Assembly (NCBI RefSeq): GCF_002127325.2
Contig: NC_035449.2
Span: forward strand, 78,096,693-78,160,692
Length of the DNA stretch: 64,000 nucleotides
DNA from: Helianthus annuus
Lineage: Eukaryota; Streptophyta; Magnoliopsida; Asterales; Asteraceae
Direction of reading: 5' to 3'
This document shows positions 35,920-45,983 of this stretch, piece after piece. Made by a program: the position numbers and the translations under genes. The stretch's first letter is position 1. Each line of letters opens with the position of its first letter. The notes beneath the pieces are model-generated. The model was not told the origin of the DNA. It made no database searches and saw only the letters and a program-made list of their open reading frames with translations.

Positions 35920-37987
35920 TTATTAACTAAATTAACCTAATCTAGAAATAAAGTTATACTCTAAACTCTCTAAAACTCAACTAAACTACTAACCAACAAG
36001 TGAACCGATCAACCATAGTAAGCTAAGCAAGTCCGGAAATCGAACCCCCATGACTCTTTTAAATTACGTAAACTAGACTGACTAGACTTAAGACTGACAC
36101 GACTCTATTCGTTTTTTTTATGTTTTAGGGGAGGGGGGGTGGGGGTTCTAATATCCTAAAAGTGCAATTAATTAAAGACTAATTAAGAGAACTACTAAGA
36201 CACGAATAAGACTTGGGTTTAATTCAGATTTTGATGAAAGACTACCTAGGCTGGAATCCCGTATGCTATTAGTAATACTTTTACCGGATACGTATTGTTA
36301 TGGAACCAGGAACATAAGTTGCTAAACCTAGAGAGAAACCGAACAGGACCCCCGACCCTTCTCGGAAAGACACATATGGAACTCTAACGGTTGTTAAGAA
36401 CACTAGTTTTATCTAGACTCCCTTACGGTGATCTAACTCTTTTATGAAAAGTACCTTAATGTGACCAACTCCCTCACGGTTTGAAAGTCTAAGGTAACTT
36501 GGGTTCCTGATTCAACTCAATAGACAAAGATTGATAAGGCAACTAAGACGGGCTTCTTACGAGGACCTACCTAGCAATTTACCAACCTAGACCTACCGAC
36601 AACCTTGCACCTTTCGGTTGTTAAGATTAGTAGAACACCTAGACCTACTCAATTATTAATCACTTCTATCGTATATCGGCCAATTAACTAAACAAATCAC
36701 AAACGCAGAGTCAATGATCTAACACAATCTTATTATATGTGTGATTTGGGACGAAAAACTCCTCTTAAGCAAAGAGGTTTATTCCGGTTTAGAATTCTGC
36801 TCAAAACGCAAGTGTATGACATCCTATGTCAAAAACCAACCCAAACCAATGTTCGATAAACCCAATGCAACCCAGTCTCAATATCCATATAGCATTATCC
36901 AAACCATCCCATTCACAACCTGCTCTTATCATAACAACCCAACCCAATCCAACCCCTCTTTGATCAGAAATCCATAATCGATCCTACCCGGTACCTAGCT
37001 CTTTAGTTTATTTGTCCATGTCTTCTTCTTACGGCTTACCGACTCTTTAGTTTACCTATTCATGATCATCACTCGCGAGTATTTAATGAATTAAGTGGTA
37101 TACTTTTTTATCTGCGTTGAACAATTGGAATCAATAAATTGGTCCTGTAATTGGTTATCGTGTTAAAAACTTACAAATCCCGACATGAGTATTTAATGAT
37201 TTAATGTTGATTATATTAGAGGGAATAAAGTAATTGGGCTTATTTAACATACTATTTTTATTAGGTAAAACGTTTATATAATTTTTTTCCTTCGTTGAAA
37301 AACATATATAGTTTTTCATGTCAGCGAGGTCAATTTTTTTTATTTTTTATTTTTTTTTATTTTTTTTTTTTTTATAAAATCAAAGGTGTCAAACGTAAAA
37401 AAACATTGTAAATAACGTGCTTGGATCTTCGTCAACTCGTGCTACAAGGGTTTGTTTATGTCAACCTATGAAAACTCGTTTCGCGTTCAGGTTTAGGGTC
37501 TACCATGATTTTTTGGTCGGGTTCGTGTCGTGTTAAAATTCATGTCGTGTTTAATCTGCCAACCAATCACGACTGAGCTAACATCTCCCATCCACATCAT
37601 TCGCGTTTTGTAGGTCTCTACGCTCGAACCCTCTAACGACGGCTGCATATGCAGATGAGTATATTTATACTTTACATTTAACTATAGATAAATTTTAATA
37701 ATCATTCCAGATTTTAAAATGAATATTATATAGAAAATGTGAATATTTTTATTAAACACATGGACTAATTAATTAATATTTTTTCCTAAAATTGTGCCCA
37801 TAATGGCAAAGGAGAAAGTTGAGCCATCTATATCAATTTGACAAAGGAAACGGGTACCCATTTAGCAACTTTTTATATATCAGCAAATGCAATAACCGAA
37901 ACAAAAAAAAAATGTTACACTCATCGACGTTCGTCGTTTATATGTAACTGGTGAAATTTCTGAGTGCTACGCGGCGGGTAATTCAGA
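35920..37987. other. Intergenic stretch without a convincing gene
   Basis: AT-rich. 36100-36720 holds CCTAGACCTAC and TTGTTAAG-type phrases resembling LTR or leader sequence, but no paired copy lies in the window. A poly-T tract lies at 37338-37373. An open frame at 36741-36977 has no ATG or domain support. Confidence 0.4.
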
Positions 37988-37995
37988 CGTTATTG

Positions 37996-38467
37996 CAGGG
38001 CCTGCTCCATAGGCTTGGCAACCTAGGCACGGTCCTAGGGCCACACAAAAATAAGGGCCTCCAAGTTTTATAAAGTTTTTTATATAGAGTATATGTTTTG
38101 GACCAAATAAATACGTTTATTTCAAAACTAAACTGGTTTTCATTGAAGGAGCCAAAAATAAATATTCTTTAGCAAACAAAAGCCAAGTTTTAAAACGTGT
38201 TTCGCCTTGATTTCCAATTGTTACAACATAACAACTATCGACCTAATCATCAATATTTAGCGGCCTAAAGCCCCTAAATACAGCCGCAATCATCGTTCTC
38301 ACTTCTCATCGCAACCGGCTTTCATTTTCTAGACTATCGGCTATTACTAGACGAAAAAGTAAGGGTAATCACCCATTGCGTCGGGAATAGAGAAGAGTTT
38401 ATCGGCAAAATTAGGGCCTCTACTTTATAGTTCGCTTAGAATCTCTAAAAACGTAGGAACGGCCCTG
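37996..38467. mobile_element. hAT-type MITE with perfect 8-bp TSD
   Basis: The 472-bp insertion starts CAGGGCCTGCTCC and ends GGAACGGCCCTG, giving imperfect terminal inverted repeats. The 8-bp duplication CGTTATTG is perfect at 37988-37995 and 38468-38475. The flanking host sequence (CTACGCG, GGTAATTCA, ACGTTATTG) recurs in diverged form on the right side (CTACGCGACCGGTAATTCA, near 38503), so the element inserted in or beside a local duplication. No transposase is encoded. Confidence 0.88.
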
Positions 38468-38475
38468 CGTTATTG

Positions 38476-39030
38476 ATTCATTTCGATTTGTGACTCCCGC
38501 GCTACGCGACCGGTAATTCAAACATTATCGATTCGTTTTGTTTTGTGACGGGATTAATACAGTACCGACACTCAGTAAAACACCCGAAAGAAAAAACAAA
38601 AAAAGGTCGCGCCATGACAAAAACCATATCCACACGTAAAAAGATACATTACGTCTAGTAAGGTTCAATCCGTACTACACTGCAGGAAGAAGAAGGTATG
38701 TTAAAAAGATATTTGTTTTAAAAGATTTGGTTATAAAAAATTACAAATTTGGAAGTAGAGAAAACAACATAAAAATGAAAAGAAAAAAAAAGAAGTAATA
38801 AATCACGAAAAATATTATTAAGAATAAAAGACAAAGACAAAAAAAAAATGATAAACGAAACAATTTAATCAAACTTTTATTTGATAGCAAGTAATAAAAA
38901 AAATTCTTTGTCATGGAACGACTTCGAACCCGAGACACCTACTATATTTGAATGTTCATACATCAACTGAATTACGAGACTTTTTCTTAAATAGTTTTGC
39001 GCAATAATAACTAGAATATATATATATATA
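38476..39030. other. AT-rich stretch without a gene
   Basis: A/T-rich with AAAAGA runs at 38740-38850. The 65-codon minus frame there is a low-complexity Phe/Leu run and not a gene. Confidence 0.45.
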
Positions 39031-39451
39031 GGGGAGGGTTATGTAGAAAACCCTAAAAATTTAAGAAAACTCTGAAAACTCCCATTTTTACCCAACCTCC
39101 CGACGTTTTTTTTTTTTTTTGAAAAAAATAACACATGTAATATACATGTTTTTAAGAGTTTTGGGTCAAAAAAAACAAAAAAGCGCCGAAGGGATGTTTT
39201 TAAAAAAAATAAACAAATTTCAGCAATGTCCGGGTAACTAACATGTGTTAGGCAACAAAGGCTGAAACTTGCTGAAATTTGTTTTTTTTTTTAAAAGATT
39301 CCTTCGGCGCTTTTTTGTTTTTTTTTTTTTGTCCAAAACTCTTAAAAACATGTATATTACATGTGTTACTTTTTTCAAAAAAAAAAAAAGTCGGGAGCTT
39401 TGAGTTTCTCGGGTTTTCTTAAAATGGAGGGTTTTCTACCTAGCTTTATCC
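39031..39451. mobile_element. Fold-back MITE within TA repeats
   Basis: Two arms of about 200 bp are near-perfect inverted copies around a centre near 39240; both carry, in mirror order, AGAAAACCCT, a poly-T/poly-A tract, ACATGTAATATACATG and AAAGCGCCGAAGG. The element is flanked by (TA)n on each side (39017-39030 and 39452-39467), so a TA target is likely. As RNA it would form one long hairpin. Confidence 0.8.
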
Positions 39452-39580
39452 TATATATATATATATAAAGCAGTAAAGGACAAAAAGACAGCCAATAGCC
39501 AAGCAGGTGACTGCTAATGTTCATGCAACTTTACAAATGTTGTTGATATAATATAATATAATATAATATAATAGAGAAAT

Positions 39581-39618
<38 letters not shown>

Positions 39619-40112
39619 GAGTTCAAATAAGATAAAAATTTTTATAAGAATAAAAAAAGAAATTCTAACCAATAAAAATCCTTTATTTTACTTTATTTAG
39701 TTTTTGTATTTAATATTAGTTGAAGGGTATATTAGTAAATTAGATAGATCTTTAATTGGTACTCTTCATTTTTAACAGCTAACTACATTAATTTGTAAGT
39801 TATTTTTAAAAACTATATTTTTTCAAAGAAGAAAAAAAAAATTAAGTGTAGGATAAATTACGAAGTGCATAGAATGAAATACGTGCTGTGTAGAATAAAT
39901 TTCAATATGTGTAGAATAAAATTCAACACGTGTAGGATTATTTTTGAAACGTGTAGGCAAAAATTTTAATGTGGAGGATGATAGTCTTTATAACTAATTT
40001 ATTAGTCAAAGATAATAATAAATTAGATGAGAGAAAAACTATATAATGTTTTACAATTATACCATTTGTTCTTTTTTTTTCTCAATTTAATTTTTTTATC
40101 AAATGAACCTTT

Positions 40113-40114
<2 letters not shown>
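39452..40114. other. AT-rich stretch with short repeats
   Basis: It has a TATAA-type microsatellite (39548-39615) and a short run of GTGTAGAATAAA-like repeats (about 39845-39960). No gene. Confidence 0.5.

Positions 40115-40199
<85 letters not shown>
40115..40199. repeat. (AT)n microsatellite
   Basis: An uninterrupted AT dinucleotide run of about 85 bp. It is followed by GGGTGAGAATTATTTAGAAA, a motif like the 5' end of TA-targeted plant MITEs. Confidence 0.9.
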
Positions 40200-40203
<4 letters not shown>

Positions 40204-40349
40204 GAGAATTATTTAGAAACCACCATTCATTTGATAAGAAAATTAGTCTTTTTTTAGCATGAGAACCATGAGAACCACTTGTGAACACAACCAAATTATT
40301 TTTTTAGCATTTTGTTTTGTGTTTAGCTTTATGGTTTAGTTTTTAGCAT

Positions 40350-40527
40350 TTAGCTTGGGTGGGGGTGGGGGTGGGGTGGGTTGGGTGGTTTAGTCTTTTT
40401 TTTTTAGGTTTTTGGGATAGGGGCGGTGAGTTTAGGTTTTTTTAGGTTTCTTTTGGGTAGGGGTGGGGGTGGAGGGGGATTAAGCGTTTTGAGGGGTGGG
40501 GGTTTAGGTTCTTGGGTGGTGGTGGGG
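40350..40527. repeat. G-rich tract with G-quadruplex potential
   Basis: The plus strand has five or more runs of three to five G within 30 bases (40357-40390), and a second GGGG-rich set at 40428-40527. It borders the left end of the hAT element. Confidence 0.65.
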
Positions 40528-40539
40528 TAGAGGTGTACA

Positions 40540-40785
40540 AAACCGGAAAAAAACCGAAACCAAAAAACCGGTTTTTTTAAAAACCGGTTTTTTTAAAAAA
40601 CCAGTTTTTTTGTAACCGGTTCGGTTACTAACCTGTTTGACCGGTTATAAAGCGGTTTGAAATTTTGGTTGAGAAATCGATTTTAAAACCGGTTATTAAA
40701 AAAACCGGTTATTAACCGAAGGAGATAAAAAACCGGTTAACTGGTAACGTATTAATAAAAACCGGTTAAACTGGTTTTTTGGGCC
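40540..40785. repeat. Left subterminal AACCGGTT repeats of the hAT element
   Basis: About ten AACCGGTT or AACCGG cores lie in 250 bp, in a poly-A/poly-T setting. In hAT elements subterminal motifs of this kind are transposase-binding sites; here that is inference. Confidence 0.75.
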
Positions 40786-40865
40786 CAACGAGAATAAACG
40801 GTAATATGACCGTTGCAGGCTGCATATAGCCGTTTTTTTTTAACCAAAATTCATCTCAAACTTAG

Positions 40866-40872
40866 TATAAAA
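40866..40872 (+). promoter_or_regulatory. TATA box of the hAT transposase gene
   Basis: TATAAAA lies about 100 bp upstream of the ATG, inside the transposon. Start of transcription would fall near 40895-40900. Confidence 0.6.
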
Positions 40873-40967
40873 GGGTGGTGGGTGTTTAGGTTCAATCACA
40901 CCACTCTCTAACCTTCAAAACCTCTAAAAAAACGCTCCCATTCTTGTTCGATAACTCACAAAAAACT

Positions 40968-43071
40968 ATGGCAACCTCTAGTGCCCATGATTCGGTCAAT
41001 GTTGGCGAGTCTACAACTGACACGGTGATTCGTGTTGTTCCAACGAAGCGTAACCCCGAGGTTTGGTCACATTTTGATTTGTGCGAGATGGCCAACGGTA
41101 AAAGAAAAGCGCATTGTCATCATTGTCAAGGCTTTTACGCCGAAACCGTAAACTCCACCTTGAAACAACAAATCGAAAAACCGTTTTGCAAGGCGTTGAA
41201 ACACCAACACGTTAGTAGTCAAGCTTCCATGGCAAGTGATGGCGCTAATATTTTCAACTACAATTTCAATATGGCTAGGGAGGAAATGGCGAAGTTTGTA
41301 ATCCAAAAAAGTTTGCCGTTCAACCACTTCAACAGCCAACGCTATACAAAGATGGTTCAACGAACTCTCCAACCACGATACACCCATGTAAGTCATGCTA
41401 CTCTTAGGAGGGATTGTTTACGATTGTGGAAAAATGCTAAACTAGAATTAATTTCTTATTTTGAAAAATTAGAAACCGGTGTTAACTTGACTAGCGACGT
41501 TTGGTCCGTACCGCACGTTTCACCCGATTCTTATATTTGTGTCACCGCCCATTGGATTGAATCGGCGACGTGGCAAATGATGAAACGCACGATTTTGTTT
41601 AAATTATTCGATTACCCTCACACCGGTGAATCTATATATAAAGTAATCGACAAATGTATTACAACATACAAATTGGAAAAAAAAGGTTTTTTCAATATCT
41701 TTTGATAACGCCTCAAACAATACGAGCATGGTAATGCGTTTAAAATTAAAATACAATCCGATTTGTGAGGGTATTTTTTTCCATAGTCGATGTGTTGCAC
41801 ACATCATAAATTTGGCCGTTCAAGATGGTTTAAGGGTTATTGAACCACAAAAAGAAGCTTTCAAAAGAATGTTACGAAGTATGTTTAGTAACACGCAAAG
41901 ACATGAAAAATTTATTAAAACTTGTAAGGAAGCGGGTCGAATATGCTTAGGACCCAATTGGGACATTGCTCATAGGTGGAACTCGACTTGCACCATGTTT
42001 GAAAAAACTATTTTGCAAAAGGAAAGTTTAATAGAATTTCATAACCTTTTGGCTAGTCGTAGAAAGTGTTTGCCTTACCACCCATCGGGTTGGGCTACTA
42101 TTGCAACGGTTACACAATTGCTTCAAGTTTTCAAAACATCAACAAAGACTTTATCGGTGGTTTACTATCCAACAAGTTCATTGGTACTTCAAAATTTGTT
42201 TAAAATGTGTTTGAAATTAAACGAGTTTTCGGTTAGAGGTAGACCATATTGTGACATGGCGGATACGATGAAGGAAAAACTAAGAAAATATTTTAAAGAA
42301 CTACCGGCGGGTTTCATTTGTGCCGCCGCTCTAAACCCTTGTTTTAATATTTTTGGAACCGGGTCTTTGATTGAAAAAATTGCACACGAGTTGAATTTAA
42401 ACACCCCTCAAGAACCAAACTTTGGTGAAGCCGCAAAATGTCGTTTCAACGATCAACTTTCAAAATTATTTGATGTTTATGTAACAAAATATGGTACAAC
42501 CTCATCACACATTCATGAGTCAATGAGAAACGCCGCTTTCGGTGAAGGTTCAAGTATGGAAGATCAAGATTTGTATGTTTATAACCAATTGTATGATGAG
42601 TCGAGTCAAATGCATCATGGTAACACTAGTAGTAGTGAACTCGGTCGGTATGGTGGGTCAAACTTTCTACAAATGATGAGTTCACAAGACTTTAAAAATT
42701 TTGATTTGTTGGCTTGGTGGAAAAGTAAGGAAGATCAATTTCCGATCTTAGCCGCAATGGCCCGAGATTTACTAACGGTCCAAGCTTCCACGGTAGCTTC
42801 GGAAAGTGCTTTTTCTATTAGTGGTAGGGTGATTTCGATAAGGAGGACTCGACTAACACCAAAGGCGGTTGAGATGTCGATTTGCTTGAAAGATTACTGG
42901 GATGCGGCAGAGAGATGTCAAGACACACGCTCACTCGAGGGAGAATTACATTACGAAGCCGAAGTTTACGAGGACGAGGTCCAAGTCGACTTGACAACCC
43001 CAATGACCGACGAAGAAGCCGAATTAGATGAATTCCTACGCAATTGTTCGAGTTCGGGCGAAGAAGATTAA
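40968..43071 (+). pseudogene. hAT transposase (zf-BED, RICESLEEPER-like), one single-base frameshift
   Basis: ATG at 40968 has good context (ACTATGGC). The first frame ends at TGA 41703-41705 because the run 41677-41684 has eight A; with seven the frame would continue to TAA 43071, about 700 residues, normal for the family. The N-terminal BED zinc finger (41060-41210) has CHHC and a later Cys, but the usual His near TLKQ-IEKPFC is Gln, so zinc binding may be impaired. The middle carries the DUF4413-like region (GLRVIEPQK, WNSTCTMFEK). The C-terminus has the hAT dimerisation domain (LAWWKSKEDQFPILAAMARDLLTVQASTVASESAFS, 42700-42900) and an acidic tail. It would cut and paste the element as a dimer in the nucleus. 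The extra A could be a sequencing error; if so this is a nearly intact gene. Confidence 0.88.
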
Positions 43072-43247
43072 ACGAGGCTTCTCAAGATATATTTTAGTAT
43101 TGTAGTTCCACTATATATATATATATATATATATATATTAGTGGACCTTCTTGCGGATTAATATTTTAAGTTTATGTATTTCCTTTGTTACGATTATCGT
43201 TCGTATTTTCATTGTTATATGTAAAGCCATTTGTTTTGAGACTTAAT

Positions 43248-45680
43248 TGTGACACCCCAGGAAAACCATGCAACTTAACTACCTTCCTCAGTGAGTACGT
43301 ACCAAATTTCGGGGCGAAATTTCTTTTAACTTGGGGATAATGTGACAACTCGTATTTCAGAGCTCTATTTGTACTTTGATGTAACCAGTGGGAACGTTAT
43401 GTGATTATGTGAAACTTGGTTGATTGGTTGATTGTTTAATGAAATGATATGTGTTTTTACATGTGAATGTGTATGTACTTGTATGATCCGAATCGCACAA
43501 CAACCACTCGATCGCACAAGCCCACTCGGACCATACTCTTTGCACTAGAACCACAAGGCGGCCCATGATGGGTTCGGCCCACTTCCTTTGCATGCATAAC
43601 CTTAGGAGGAGGGGGTATACTCCTCATTAGTTGCAAAACACACAACACACACAAACCCTACCCTCTCATTCTCTCCTCTCTAAGCCGACGACAGCACATC
43701 CCCTCTCCACCGAAGCTTTTGTGTTCGGATCAATCCTTGTTCCCTTCTCTAACCGGTTAGTGTTGTTGGTATTGATTGTATGTTGAATGATGTTGTGATA
43801 TATATATGCTCTACATGATGATTTAGGGGTGATATATGGTTGATGGTGATGTAAACTGTTGATGTTTGATGTTCATAATAATCGGCTCACATGTGTACTT
43901 GATGATATTCATACGATTAAGATGGCATGATCTAGAGTTAGAACCGAACACATAATAATCGGCTGTGATGTGTTATTAATCGGATGATTGTTGTGAAGGG
44001 TGCATGTTAGTATTCAAGCCATGAATCTGTTAATGTGTGAAGGTGTGGTTGATAATTATGTGATGAATGATTTTAGGGTTCATATGATTTGGTTATAATT
44101 GCTCTGTTTAATCTTGGAAAACTGTTAGATGTCGATTGATAATCTCATAAATGGAAACCATGTAACTAATTGATTGTTGACTAAATCGGAAAATGGAAAC
44201 AATGTAACTGATTTCATGAATTAAGGAAGTTTGTTAACTGGTCGCACAAGCTCTTGAATCGCACAAGAGCTCAATCGCACAAGGCGACTGATCGCACAAG
44301 TACCAGACGCACAAGTGCAGTCGCAAAAGTTAGGTACCTCACATAGAGCACAGTGTACAACACAGCGTATGCATGATCGCACAAGACCTTGTGGATCGCA
44401 CAATATGGTGCCGATCGCACAAGGCTTGGGCCACACATGGGCGTTTGGACTATTAGGCCTTAAAGCCCAATATCCTGTCACACGGGCTAACCCAACCGCA
44501 CAACCCGACTGAATCGCACAAGTCGTCCGGGTCGCACAAGATCACTGCTTGGGCCGGGTATACTGTTGGACTTCTTAATTGTTGGGCCGGGTTTATGTTG
44601 GATCGCACAACATGTTGTGGATCGCACAAGGCTGTGCTGGACGCACAACATGTTGGGCCGGGTATTATTTGGGCTACTTTGGATGAATCGCACAAGTTGG
44701 ATTTGTTACATGACTGTTAACGTGTTACCATGATCAATACGTGTACATAACCTGTTAGTTTCGTGAAATCTTACGTGCACTACTTGAACCTAGACCTAAC
44801 TCGTATGGTAACCATGTTAGGACGTGGTTAACCCCTTATTGCTCAAGTAACCTTTTCGTGTATCTGCCAAGCAAACCAAGGTGAGTTCACACTCTCTCCA
44901 AGGCATGGGATTCTCAAGGGTTGGGAATGGGCAAACGAACAAAACAAAAAATTACTACCATCCTCTGGGAGTAGGATGCCAAGATTACACACTGGACCAA
45001 ACCTTTATCATTTAAGTCCCTCATCCTATCGACTTAATCGCCGAGGCCTATGGCGAGCGGGTCATTAGTTAATAGCGCTATTAGGTTTAACAAACCTCAC
45101 ACCGTGCCAGTCGGACGGGCGTGTACTAATGGACTATGGGAAAAAGGGTCAATGCTGATAGACTTTGACTTAGGGCACCTTTTACATTTTCGTAGCAGTC
45201 GATACACTCGGTCTAGTAACACATGGGAAGCCCCCACTAATCTTCGCACACATGTCTGGGAGACCGCGATACGAATATTTACGATACATGGTTTACAAAA
45301 CGAACATATGATTTACGAAACGAATACTATAACCAGATAACCAACTGTGAACTCGCTCAACTTTGTTGTTGACTCGTTGTCACATGCCTTGCAGGTCAAT
45401 AGGTACTCATGGAGCTTGCACAGGGAGGCGCAGTCGTTGTGGGACATGGATCGTGGATACCATGTTAAACATTTATGACATTTCAAACTTATACTTACGA
45501 TGGGTTTTACAATTATGCTTCCGCTAAACATTGAACTATACTTGTGTTTTGAACACCTTTCATATTGTTGGTTGAATTACATTTACTACTTGCGTTGTTC
45601 AATATGATTGGTGGCTTAATCCTGGTCATGTCACACCTCCAGGCGGTGATACTCCGCGTGTGGATTTTGGGGGTGTGACA
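43248..45680 (+). repeat. 5' LTR of element G
   Basis: It begins TGTGACACCCC. At 43341 a second TGTGACAACTCG follows a hairpin (AAATTTCG/CGAAATTT) and the purine-rich TTTTAACTTGGGGATAA, as if an older LTR start had been captured. It carries about 18 copies of ATCGCACAAG or close variants (43490-43520 and 44240-44700). Confidence 0.93.
44240..44700 (+). repeat. ATCGCACAAG repeat array in LTR of G
   Basis: About 16 dispersed copies of the 10-bp motif occur in 460 bp with irregular 10-40-bp spacing. The 3' LTR has fewer: two deletions of about 16 and 37 bp have ends in this motif. Confidence 0.85.
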
Positions 45681-45683
45681 GAT

Positions 45684-45696
45684 TGGTACCAGAGCC
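45684..45696 (+). other. Primer-binding site of element G
   Basis: TGGTACCAGAGCC, three bases from the LTR, differs from the usual initiator tRNA complement by one base (C for T). Confidence 0.85.
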
Positions 45697-45983
45697 ATTG
45701 GTTATTGTGAACTTGGTTTTAATAAGGGGAAAAAAGTTTTTGTTAAAACCAGTAACCTGTACAGTGCTCAACGATCCACAACGACGCTTCGCTCCACGTG
45801 CAAGACTCAACATTCTAGGTGATATGACTTATGTTTACATTGCCTACTTGTTAGATTACATAGAAACTTTGCTCTTGGTGTGCTTAGATAAACGTAACAA
45901 CTATTGCTTGAGAACACATATGTGCTTACTCTCTTCTGTCATCGCACTTTCGCGAACCTCTCCTTACCCATATTTTCTTTGGT
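45697..45983 (+). other. Leader of element G
   Basis: Short non-coding leader between primer site and gag. The frames in it lack an ATG or domain. Confidence 0.5.

Noticed and set aside
36741..36977. 78-codon frame as a small gene
   Set aside because: No ATG at the start, no recognisable domain and no neighbouring signals.
40082..40294. Open frame of alternating Tyr-Ile across the (AT)n tract
   Set aside because: It is a microsatellite translated in frame, not a gene.
44240..44700. ATCGCACAAG repeats as a CRISPR-like array
   Set aside because: The motif is 10 bp with irregular spacing, inside a plant retrotransposon LTR; there are no Cas genes.
45050..45340. Frames in the LTRs of G at 45050-45340 and 52413-52754
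   Set aside because: Non-coding LTR sequence; the two copies do not preserve the same frame length and have no domain.
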